From the NCBI RefSeq assembly GCF_018143015.1, contig NC_054741.1:17665736-17729735 (forward strand): a DNA stretch of 64,000 nt, in the 5' to 3' direction. The DNA is from Lytechinus variegatus. Taxonomy: Eukaryota > Echinodermata > Echinoidea > Temnopleuroida > Toxopneustidae. The notes under the pieces are model-generated. The model worked only from the letters and a program-made list of their open reading frames with translations, was not told the DNA's origin and did not search any database. This document shows positions 55,050 to 64,000 of this stretch, piece by piece (the first letter of the stretch is position 1; each line of letters opens with the position of its first letter). A program made the translations under genes and the position numbers.

Positions 55050-58000
55050 GGGCCCGTTTCTCAACACCGTCATAAGTCTAACTTCTTGACTAAATCGGAG
55101 ATAGTGAGCTACTTGTCCGCAAACCGTTTCACGAAGCCCTCTTTACCAAGATCGGGTACAACAACCTCACTAAATATTTATGACACCTCCGAACCTGTCA
55201 TAACTTCTTTCTTAATGACGTAGTGTCATCACGTGGGTAGACTATGACACGCAAAAGTGCCGAGAAATTTGAAAATTATAATCTTACGTAATCAATCATA
55301 GAGGTTGAAATTACATCCCAAAATAAGTGGGATAATGCATTCAATGATCATTGTAATACAAAGTAACTATGAAAACTGTTGGTAAAACGCCACAAAACCA
55401 TTCATTTTGAAATAGTAAAATAATTTAATCGATAAAAATTCTACAGGCCATCCATAACTGGACTTGTATTTGTCGTTTTCAGACCCTATTGACATTTGGA
55501 TAAATTCTAATCTCTAATTTATGCATAGAATTTGTCAAATCGTAAGATTGGTATCAAAGATTTATAAAAAAAAATTAAACTATATTTCGATGATGTTTGG
55601 AATCGTAAAACATTGTATAATTATCATAATTTACAAATAAAACAGTTGTGGTTTACTTTCGTAAACTGTTAAAATTGGATATCCCGGGGGTACCCACCTC
55701 AACATCCACATGTGATTTTTTAGTCATGAAATAAATTATTAATAATTCAATTTTTCAGCAATTGAATGCCCCAGTCTTCATGGTCTAAGTATGTATGATG
55801 CATAATTTACCTGTGCTATTATTTTTAAAAGATGTAATTCCCAATTTATCACAATATTTGCAATTTTGTCATAATTTTTCTTTTTAAAAATTATGCTATT
55901 TTGTGACTAAGGCTATGTCTCGTCTGCTCGTATCCTACAAAGTAAGAAACCCTCAACTCCAGGAGAAGATGGAATAGGTTATCAAGTGTACGAGCACCTG
56001 CCGGAGTCCCTTAAACATATGATGTTATATGTTATAAATAGGATCTGGGAAACCGGTACAATACCAGTGCCATGCAAGCACTCCATACTTATTCCCATGT
56101 TAAAGCATGACAAAAACCCATCCAAAACAGATTCTTATCGACCCATTGCACTCACGTCTTGTTTCATCAAAATTATGGAAAGTATGGTAAAAAAACGACT
56201 TCAAATGTACCTTGAAAAACACGTTTTAATATCTCCTATACAGAATGGATTCCGCAAAGGTCGAGGAACAATTGATAACATTGTTCATCTTGAGAATGAA
56301 ATTCAAAAGAATTTGAAAACTGGTGTTAAAACATTAGCAATCTTTATAGACATAAAGAAAGCATTTGACTCCCTATGGACAAAGGGACTCCTAGTCAAAT
56401 TAAGTAAATTAGGTCTTACAGGAAACATTCTACTTTTCTTAAAAAATCTATTGACACATCGCACTATTCAAGTTCGAGTAGGGGATCATCTTTCTAACAT
56501 TATGGAAACCAATAATGGAATTCCTCAAGGCAGTAGCCTAAGTCCTGAATTATTTAATATTATGGTGCACGATATTCCAATTTCACCAACCATCCACAAT
56601 CTCCTTTATGCCGATGATTGTGTAATATGGAAATCTGCCAATGATATAAGAGAGGGTACCAAAGAAATCCAGGAATATCTAAATATACTTTATGATTGGT
56701 TTCTCTCTTGGGGAATGATAATTTCTTGTGAAGACGGTTCCCGTACTTTTTTCTCATTCCCCTCGATATGATCCATGTCTCGAGATATATTTGGGGGACA
56801 ACCTCCTAACGCCAAGGAAGGAGTACAAATATCTTGGTACTATTTTTGACTCTAGGCTAACATGGAGACCCCACATACATGAAGTAGTTCAAAGATGTAA
56901 AAAGAGAATTAACATTTTGAAATGCTTATCTTATGCCAATTTCTGTGGTAATGTTAAAGAACTACTCCACGTATACCGGGCAATTATTCGGTCACTCATG
57001 GATTATTCATGTGAGGCTTATGACTCTGCAACCACAAATGTTAAAAATATTCTTAACTCCTGCCAATATCAGGCACTCGCCATATGCGCGGGAGCAAAAA
57101 GGGGCACTTCCCTTCGAACTCTTCAAGTAGAACTTGGAGAAATGCCCCTAGATATACGACGTGAAATGCTGAGCGTAAGACTCAAGAAACGCATAGATAG
57201 TATACTAAATCATCCATTGAAACAAGATCTTCAAGACTGTTGGCAGTTTCAGTTTTACTCTGACAAGAACACAAGGAAGCCGTTCGGGGAAAGAATATCG
57301 AAATTACCCCAACCTCTCCAATATGAAATTGAATATATGTACTCGTATACTTTTATACCTTATTGGCATTACCGGTCACCAATAATATCCACGGAGATAT
57401 CCGATTATATATCGAAAAGTGACAATTTAACATTCCAGAAACAAACAAGTCTTGAATTAATACACAAGAAGTGGTATAACTTCTTACAAATCTTCACTGA
57501 TGGTTCGAAGTCTCCTGAAACAGGAAAAGCAGCAGCAGCATTTCACGTACCCTATTACAAATATATACATTCAATGAGACTCCAAGATAATACATTGTCT
57601 TATAGATCAGAGCTTGCAGCGATTATACTAGCATTAAATTGGTTGAACCAATTACCTGGCCTTTATACAGGAGCGGTCGTATTTTGTGATTCACTCAGCG
57701 CACTAGAGGCAATCAAAACTAAAAAAGAAACTAACTTTGTGAATGAAATTTTGTTAATGTATACACAATTGTATAATAAAGGAATAACAGTGTATTTTGA
57801 ATGGATCCCAGGTCATTGTGATATCAGGAACAATGAGGTGGTGGATATCGCAGCCAAACAAGGTTTACGGCACAGCCAAATTGATGTAAATAACAAAATT
57901 AGTAAGCATGAATCAAACTGCATTCTTAAAACGTACTTCACACAAATATGGCAGAACAAATGGGATGAAAAACTATCACCTTTGAAGGACATTCAAAAAT

Positions 58001-59137
58001 CAGTTTCGAAAGCTTTCAAATGTGTTCTAAACCAGAGATATAGCACATCTATTTTACATTGTCTCCGAATGAACAATATTGATCTTAACGAGAATAGACG
58101 GCTTGTCAACAACCATGAAACAGGTCTATGCTCATTCTGTGCTGTGCCGGAAACAACTCTCCACTATCTCACAAAATGTCCAGAATACTCACAAGAAAGG
58201 GAAAGGCTCTTACTTGAAATAAATGAAAGCGAATTGGATATAAAGAGACTTCTCAATTCAGCAGAGTACTCGCATCAAAAAGCTTTGGTATCCTTCGTAA
58301 GAAGGACCCAAAGATTCACATAGTATATTCGAGTCATTATTGTTAATTGAAATAATTGAACATTGTATTAGTTCCATTCATATATGAATATTGATATGTT
58401 TGTTGAGTCTTATAAACCCATGTTGGAAAAAAAATATATATATAATTATATACGTGTTAGATATGAATGTGTTAGATATGAATGCATTACATATATGTCT
58501 TCCGTATGATCTTATTAATTTGTAAATATTTGATATATTGAACAAACTATGAGATGTGAAAATTAACCCAATGCACGATAACTGCACAAGACTCAGAACG
58601 TTTGTTTTGTCTCGAACCTAACCATTTGTATTAACATAGAGCTATTTTGAAACTCGGTTGAAGGAGATCATTTCGTCAACAGACATCACACAGCCTTGAC
58701 TGGTATTGGGGGGGCCTAAGGCTACGCATGCGCATCATGCAGTAGCTGAGAAACCTGATCAATGTACCGATCCGGGCTTGGCCAGAAAATACATCTGAAG
58801 TGGTTAAGTGATCTGTGATGACAGTCTGTTGTGAATCTCCAAAATTGCGCGAATAATGCAGCGCCGTACCTGACTTTTACTAAATTGATTTAAGTACAGA
58901 AAAATTAATAAAAATAATTACCGCAAATTATGCTGGCGCAAATATTCACTACTGAATGACACGCGCCGTATAAGCTAAAACAACAACAACAACAACAACA
59001 TTTTTACCGATAGTATCGATATCAAGGTATTTTAGTAAGGAAGTCTTTCGTGAAACAGGTTTAGTAAGATTGGAACTAACTCTGTGGTTTGTGGATAAAG
59101 ATATGACTAACTTGTCCAGGTGTTGAGAAACGGGCCC
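55050..59137. mobile_element. 4.1 kb TIR element with internal retrotransposon
   Basis: The ends are a perfect 19-base inverted pair (GGGCCCGTTTCTCAACACC and its complement), flanked by CAG at 55047-55049 and 59138-59140. Inverted similarity continues weakly inward (GTTTCACGAA near 55128 and TTCGTGAAAC near 59047). Between the arms lie AT-rich sequence, the retrotransposon fragment 55911-58323, and a (CAA)n tract at about 58977-59000. No DNA-transposon transposase was seen. Confidence 0.75.
55911..58323 (+). pseudogene. 5'-truncated non-LTR retrotransposon: reverse transcriptase + RNase H, one frameshift
   Basis: The coding similarity begins just after a stop at 55908-55910, in the fingers of the reverse transcriptase (PSTPGEDGIGYQ); the endonuclease and any first ORF are missing. 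Motifs seen: SYRPIALTS, catalytic FIDIKKAFD (about 56340), NGIPQGSSLSP, and YADD (56607-56618). The frame changes near 56725-56735, after which the thumb continues to 58323. RNase H follows with its acidic residues visible (FTDGSK near 57494, YRSELAA near 57601, FCDSLSAL near 57682, WIPGHCD near 57802 and VVDIAA), then a C-X2-C-X7-H-X4-C finger (CSFCAVP..H..C). RT plus RNase H places it in the I-group of LINEs (I/Nimb-like); the exact clade is uncertain. Except for the frameshift it is open, so it is a fairly young copy. It sits inside the TIR element 55050-59137. Confidence 0.9.
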
Positions 59138-59249
59138 CAGATGTCTAACTTGGTAATGCTCTGGAACGGAAAGTTAGGCTGAAAATGGGGGTCTCACCCG
59201 TGGCACATGCTAGTCTTTAACCCAGGATACTCTCCAAAATGGGGTAGGA

Positions 59250-59639
59250 TGGGGTCGCAATAGCAACACACCCCAAATAAAAGGGGAAAAGATAAATGCA
59301 CTTAGATCTACCTCGATTATAAATATAATGGATGAACTCATGAAGGTCTATCGCGACACAGAATCCTGACATCGAGACACAAACTGCAACTGGACCCTCA
59401 AAAAAAGAAAAAGTTCTGTCTCATTCATTTTCCTTCTTTCAAAATTGAAAACGAATTGGCCGATCGATACCGAGGCGAGAACGAACCGACATGATTGGAG
59501 GGCTAACTTTTCCTTTTTTTGACATGTTTGACTTTGAGGGTCCAGTTTGTGCCTCGATGTCACCTTTGAAGTTCTGTCACAATAGAGGTAAGTGCATATT
59601 TTATTTTCCCCCTTTTATTTGAGTGCTATTGCGACTCCA
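59250..59639. mobile_element. Foldback MITE, ~390 bp
   Basis: The arms are inverted copies: GTCGCAATAGC..CAAATAAAAGGGG..ATGCACTTA on the left and the complement on the right (TAAGTGCAT..CCCCTTTTATTTG..GCTATTGCGAC). Further in, GACATCGAGACACAAACTG..GGACCCTC pairs with GAGGGTCCAGTTTGTGCCTC. The arms are about 150 bp and the loop about 90 bp. It has no coding capacity. Confidence 0.85.
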
Positions 59640-59718
59640 TTTTAAAGAGTACCCATATGGCATATGCCCATGGCCATGCCATGTCTGCATTGTAGTTGTA
59701 CAGTACGGACGACTCCTG

Positions 59719-59878
59719 GGGACCGTTTCATCAACATTTTTGTCTGACAAGTTGTCAGATCTGACATCTTTCCTTGATTCTGATTGGCTGAGTGGCACTG
59801 TTACTATTATAGTAACTGTCGGATAAAATGGGACTTGTCGGATAAAACGTCCGACAAGTCCTTTCATGAAACGCTCCC
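59719..59878. mobile_element. 160 bp MITE (GGGACCGTTTCATCAACATT)
   Basis: The ends GGGACCGTTTCATCAAC and the complement of GGGAGCGTTTCATGAAAG are flanked by CTG at 59716-59718 and 59879-59881. The interior has TTGTCTGACAAG..GTCAGATCTGAC and GATTGGCTGA. Older copies are at 4131-4268 and 41691-41845. It makes up the middle of a 146-codon minus-strand ORF that is not a gene. Confidence 0.88.
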
Positions 59879-59881
59879 CTG

Positions 59882-60110
59882 GACGCGATCCCGATCGCCT
59901 CCTGGACCTGAGCGACGCGGGCCGGAGCTCCCTGCCTCTGCTGGCCTGTGGCTGTGTTAGCAAGCTCGGTGCGTGGTGCATAAAGTTGGGCCTACTACCA
60001 CCATGACCACCAGTTAAATTCATCTGATACACAACCCACAATTTGATAATAGTTTTTCATGAAATTTTGGACGAGTTTAGACTAAAAAAAGTATCATTTA
60101 ATAATGAACT
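59882..60110. other. GC-rich patch of unknown role
   Basis: 59882-59985 is CpG-rich (GGACGCGATCCCGATCGCC, GAGCGACGCGGGCCGG). It lies 5.6 kb upstream of CIBAR1 exon 1 in gene orientation and could hold its promoter or first non-coding exon, but no splice signals or start site could be fixed. Confidence 0.25.
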
Positions 60111-60298
60111 TACATAAAAGATACGACTGAGATCGCCAAAGCCAAAGTCAAGTGCCAAGCAACCGTCAACAAAAATATTTTTGGGTAATGGAATGTGCTC
60201 GATAGAGGGCGGCGTAATAAACTACAAAAGTTATATTATTTCAACTGAATGAACTTGGCAGTGACAGTTGGAAAACAATTTTCTTGGGGATATCTCAG

Positions 60299-60442
60299 GG
60301 GCCGTTGCAGAAAGAGTTGCAATCAAACGCAACTCTAAAAATCATGCGAAACTTGATTTTCAACCAATCAACAGCGAGCATTTGGGACTTGCGATTGATT
60401 TTTTGACTTGCGTTTAAACGCAACTCTTTCTGCGACGGACCC
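60299..60442. mobile_element. 144 bp MITE (GGGCCGTTGCAGAAAGAG), second copy
   Basis: The ends GGGCCGTTGCAGAAAGAGTT and the complement of GGGTCCGTCGCAGAAAGAGT are flanked by CAG (60296-60298 and 60443-60445). The interior is nearly the same as 25359-25503, for example CTTGATTTTCAACCAATCAA and GACTTGCGTTTAAACGCAAC. Confidence 0.9.
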
Positions 60443-60940
60443 CAGGAAATACTACAAGAGTATCTTTAATAAATTGTATTGTATTTTTAATTAAGTAAAT
60501 TACTTTTTAGTTCAAGAAAACAGGGAACATTGCCAACCGTACAGAAAGTGACGCATTTTGATACGGAATATCAAATAGCTGGGGTGCACTCAAGAAAATG
60601 GGAACAGATCAATTCATACTTGACTATGGATGTATTTATTGCTTCATTTTTTTTTTTTGTTCAAATACAGATAGTCTTGTAGCAAAGCAGGATGTGGTTG
60701 TAGATGGATGTGTGAGTTTTGTGACGGGCGGAAAGAGGAGGGGTGTGCAAAAGAGATTATTTCTGTTCTGTTTAGAGGAAAAAGTCAACAAAGTCTGTTT
60801 TTATTTGTGTCGATTGATATGTTTTTCTTCTCTGCTTTTACATTGTTATATGGCAGTGAAATTGGACAGTTAACTTCATATTTGAAAGAGGAAGAATTAA
60901 AACAAGATATTATTCAAAACAAAAAAAAATATGTGGATGT

Positions 60941-61028
60941 GCCGTGGTCGAGTGGTCTAAGGGGGTCTAACTAAGGCACCTGGCTATACACGGAAATTAA
61001 GTCCGGGGTTTGATCCCCGGCCGCTGTA
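60941..61028 (+). repeat. tRNA-like sequence (tRNA pseudogene or SINE head)
   Basis: It contains an A-box-like TGGTCGAGTGGTCTAAGG and a T-arm/B-box-like CCGGGGTTTGATCCCCGG. The acceptor stem does not pair properly, and an extra GGGGTCTAACTAA lies in the D-arm/anticodon region, so a functional tRNA is unlikely. A tRNA-derived SINE head is the likeliest reading; the SINE body was not identified. Confidence 0.6.
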
Positions 61029-61289
61029 TCTATGCCCATGCCCGTGAGCAATTAATCTGTAATGTTCCTCAGTAATTTATCTTATCCTGCATTCAAATTA
61101 ATGGAAATGGAAATAATCTATGCGTTATTGGTAACTACAGGTGTGCACTTGTTTAAAAAATGAAAAAAATATAATAACAAAATTGGCGAGTCCATTCGCA
61201 GGTTTCGGTTTAATAAACGTCTTTGATTCAATATAGACCAAAGGCGGCGATTCTGAGGGGGGGGGGCACAGTGGTTCCCCTGACTTTTT

Positions 61290-61860
61290 AAAGCTCCGAA
61301 AAAGTGCCCTTTTACACAAGAAAAGTGTCTCTTTAATGAAAGAAAAATGCCCCCACACTCCCGGCGTGCACTGTATCCCTTTCACATGAGAAGCACCCCG
61401 CGTTATCTGTGTCAGCAAGTGCCCCCTTGCCTTCTTGTAATTGTCCTTTCTCGAATCATTTCCCCTTTTACCCAATAAATGTGTCCTTTAAGGACCCTTG
61501 TTATGTGTTAACGAGTGCCCCTTTGAAACAAGAAAACAATATTCTCATTTTTTATGCTACTGTACATGTATAGTTAGGAAGGAAAAAACAGAGTTGTAAG
61601 AATAATCCTACGTACGTGCCTTAAGTTTTCGTTGTAAAAATGTCAAAAAATTTTGCTCGCTCACTTCGCTCTTGCAACTTTTTATAAATTTTTCATGATA
61701 CGACCAATCTAGCCCCCTCAAAAAATATGGCTTGTTACGTCATTGTAGATAAGTCGGCTGATAGGTCTTATTTTTCTTTGTTCTTAAAGTGCCCTTTATT
61801 TCGAAAGAAAATATGCCTTTTTTCCCTGTGACGTACCCCCTTTCAACTTTGCTCCGTCGC
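61290..61860. repeat. Degenerate repeat field (GTGCCCTTT)
   Basis: The words GTGCCCTTTTAC, GTGTCTCTTTAA, GTGCCCCCTTGCC, GTGTCCTTTAAGG, GTGCCCCTTTGAAAC, GTGCCCTTTATTTCG and ATGCCTTTTTTCCC recur at irregular 25-60 bp spacing, separated by AAGAAAA-type words. No coding sequence. The Arg/Lys-rich minus-strand frame at 61125-61475 is a by-product. Confidence 0.5.
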
Positions 61861-62076
61861 CCCTGCAGTTAATATTATTTTTCATACATCCCGTTATAAT
61901 ATTCTCGTATTTTGTTCGCTATATACTTTGAGAAAGGCTTTGACTATAGGCATAGCCATCACATTTTCTAAAAAAAATGTTCTGACGGCTTTTAGCTTTT
62001 GTACATCTTTTCAGAGATGGGTAAAAATTTATACTGACACTACAAACACATTAAGTTGGGTTTTAAAGGGGAATCC

Positions 62077-62615
62077 AGCATTGGTCGAGAATTTTTGTTT
62101 AATGGTGAAAGTTTGAAAGAAATTGGACAAGCAATAAGAAAGTTATGCTTTAAAATTGAGATCCCAATATAAGATGATGTAGATTTCAAATTGGCAATTA
62201 ACTGGATCAGTAAATTATGACAAGTGGCAAGGACAACGTAGACCATTATTGACAGGGATTCATAGTTTTCTCCTAGTACCCATTTTCCTGGGGCAGTAAT
62301 CTAAATATAACCCAGGTAGTATATTGTTTTATGCCCTCATGAAAGAAAATTATAATTTGAAGTAAAACTTTTGAATAATATGACATTTTAGCCATTTTAT
62401 GTAAATATATATTGGAGTACATGGAAGAGTAGTCATTGCCTTACGTCACTATCGCATATGCAACCAATTTAATGTATCCATACCAATGCTTATAATTTTG
62501 AAAAATTCATAACTTTCTTACTGTTTGTCTGATATTGTTCAAACTTTCACCTATCAACTTGCCTGATTTTTCTTTCTCCTCTAAAAACAAGTTTTTATTT
62601 GGGTTGGATTCCCCT
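62077..62615. mobile_element. TTAA-flanked MITE, AGGGGAATCCA subfamily
   Basis: TTAA at 62073-62076 and 62616-62619; inverted ends AGGGGAATCCAGC and GGTTGGATTCCCCT; 539 bp. The interior keeps GGTGAAAGTTTGAA and its complement TTCAAACTTTCACC, and ATAAGAAAGTTATG with CATAACTTTCTTA. It starts TTAAAGGGG, the form expected for T2-type MITEs. Confidence 0.85.
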
Positions 62616-62682
62616 TTAAATGAAGGAGGGTCCACTGACCACTGGTTATTTCGGAAGAAGCGGGGGGGGGGGGGGGGGGGGG

Positions 62683-63390
62683 TAAGACAAGGAGATCCCC
62701 TCAGTTCTTACTTTTTTTTATCTTGTGTATGGAAATAATGGCCCATTTATAGCAGGAATTGACTTTGGAGATAAGGAAACTAAATGAGAGCTAATTTATG
62801 CAGAAATGACAGATTTTGCTCGCAAAATAAAATCAGTTGATAGATTTTAAAGTATGCTATTTGCAGACTTTGACAACCTTTCGGGACTATACCACAAAAA
62901 TAAAATACTAAAGTTAGGTTCATGTCAGTATTTGGATTATGATTTCTCCTTCGGTGAAATAGTTGATTTTTAAAGTTTTTGTCACTCTTAATTATGAATA
63001 TAAGAAAGATCCAAAATCACAAAGAAATTTTATAATATAAGCAAAATTAACCCTTGAAATTTTGGAAGGCAAGGGGGTATTCACTTATGGGAAAGATTCT
63101 ACTATTGCACATTTACTCTAAATTCCTTTATCGAACATTTCTCTAGCTGTTCTTAAGGGTTTATGAATCAATGGATGAATTAACTTTTGATTTCATATGA
63201 AAAGGCAAGTAAGACAAAATCAATAGGAATACAATAAACAGGCGGAGGGGGTTAAATGTTTGTGCATGCAGGAAAAATGTAGCGAATTATGTGAATGAAA
63301 ATTCTTTTGAATAAAAATGAAGATATGAAATGGAAACACTTTCTTCAATTTTGTCGCTAAAAAATTGGGCGGTGATTTGTGCGACTATAG
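62683..63390 (+). pseudogene. Decayed L1/Tx1-like LINE reverse transcriptase fragment
   Basis: It starts immediately after a run of 21 G (62662-62682) with VRQGDPLSSYFF, the motif B region. Then come GIDFGDKET, a ruined catalytic box (LIYAEMTDF where YADDT is expected), a thumb-like SGLYHKNKILKLGS, then GKILLL, a KGK/D-K-GG-like stretch and a final LGGDLC. Several frameshifts and stops separate these pieces. The downstream part of the ORF seems present in order to about 63390. It belongs to a different LINE lineage from the copy at 55911 and is much older. Confidence 0.65.
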
Positions 63391-64000
63391 GCCTGTAGGC
63401 CTACATTGTAAAAACGGTGTTCAAAATTTTAAGCACGTTGTTTAAGACTGCCACTCTAACAATTATTGCCTGTTTAAACTTTTTAATCAACGGTTCGTTT
63501 TTTTTTAAAGAAGTTGTTTTAAAGTTTAAACAATTACAACAAAGTCTAAACAACCTCTTGTTAGAATGACAGGCTTCAGGGGCGGATCCAGCCTTCGCCA
63601 ATAGGGGGGCCCGGAATTTTTTCAGTCATATTTTCCCCGATCGGCCGCTCGAATATGATTTTTGCCGGGATTTTTTGTTTCTTTGAAGGGGTAGTCCTAA
63701 TGGTCACTTTTTATTTATGAAACATAAATGTGTAATACCATAACCCTTATTTATATAACGCGAGCGCGAAGCGCGAGCTAAATTTTTTGTTAATCTTATG
63801 TACTTTTTCATAAAATTTTGAACATTCTCAGAAATGTTTGTTTTCCTGAAAAAAAAAGATGTGTATGCAAGTTTATACGAACGTAAAGAGTGAGCAGAAA
63901 TGAAGTGATGGAAAAGGTACTGTTAAATACTTGCTTGCAATTAGCCATGAAGACGTTACATATTTTAAAAAATCAAATAATGCGAGCGCGAAGTGCGAGC
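63391..64000. other. Gene-free end of window with GCGAGCGCGAAGCGCGAGC motif
   Basis: No gene is seen. The near-palindromic motif GCGAGCGCGAAGCGCGAGC occurs at about 63760 and again, with one change (GTGCGAGC), at the very end of the window (about 63983). CAGGGGCGGATCCAGCC at about 63577 is another repeat-like word. Confidence 0.45.

Noticed and set aside
59601..60041. 146-codon minus-strand ORF
   Set aside because: Its centre is the translation of the MITE at 59719-59878 (the same peptide appears at 4096-4317 and 41614-41880); the rest is a GC-rich patch.
60130..60175. RFX X-box GTGCCAAGCAAC as a CIBAR1 promoter element
   Set aside because: The right half fits but the left half has a mismatch, and no promoter or exon could be placed nearby.
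60941..61028. A functional tRNA gene
   Set aside because: A and B boxes are visible but the acceptor stem does not pair and the D-arm/anticodon region carries an insertion.

Overview
The window reads as animal genomic DNA, most likely from an echinoderm and probably a sea urchin. It is AT-rich and intron-rich, packed with short inverted-repeat elements of the GGGCCCGTTTC and TTAA-AGG types, and holds two genes whose proteins match conserved animal families. The species is an inference; no ribosomal or mitochondrial marker is present. Nothing looks bacterial, and there is no operon, CRISPR array or phage. Layout: (1) 1-23 kb has no protein gene I can support. It is a transposon landscape: a 3.4 kb foldback element (4772-8170), a 0.45-0.48 kb tandem pair (8.2-9.1 kb), several ~600 bp TTAA-flanked elements, nested insertions, and a recent 384 bp tandem duplication at 20.7-21.5 kb. 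(2) 23.7-37 kb carries an RBM12/RBM12B-type gene on the + strand. A CpG-rich candidate promoter and two or three candidate 5'UTR exons (two look like duplicates) precede one large coding exon (27610-33675, 2021 aa, five RRM domains), followed by a long AT-rich 3' region. (3) 37-42 kb is the intergenic space between the two convergent genes, with purine and pyrimidine tracts and several MITEs. (4) 42.4-54.3 kb carries a complete seven-exon CIBAR1/FAM92A gene on the - strand (306 aa, a BAR-domain ciliary-base protein); all seven coding exons and splice phases could be assigned. Its introns hold nested transposons. (5) 55-59.1 kb is a terminal-inverted-repeat element with a 5'-truncated non-LTR retrotransposon inside it (reverse transcriptase plus RNase H, one frameshift). 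(6) 59-64 kb holds more MITEs, a tRNA-like sequence, and a badly decayed L1/Tx1-like reverse transcriptase. The two genes have no obvious shared biochemistry: RBM12B-type proteins bind RNA in the nucleus and CIBAR1 shapes membranes at the ciliary base. From memory, however, RBM12B and CIBAR1 are also tail-to-tail neighbours on human 8q22.1, so the pair looks like old microsynteny. The most interesting non-genic signals are: a family of elements with ~163 bp internal repeats carrying exact DR1 nuclear-receptor motifs; a set of internally unrelated MITEs sharing GGG(C/A)CCG-type ends and a 3-bp CAG/CTG target duplication, one of which puts two RFX X-box matches in an intron of the ciliary gene; and insertion nesting up to three levels deep. 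I found no clear sign of a wholly new protein system.
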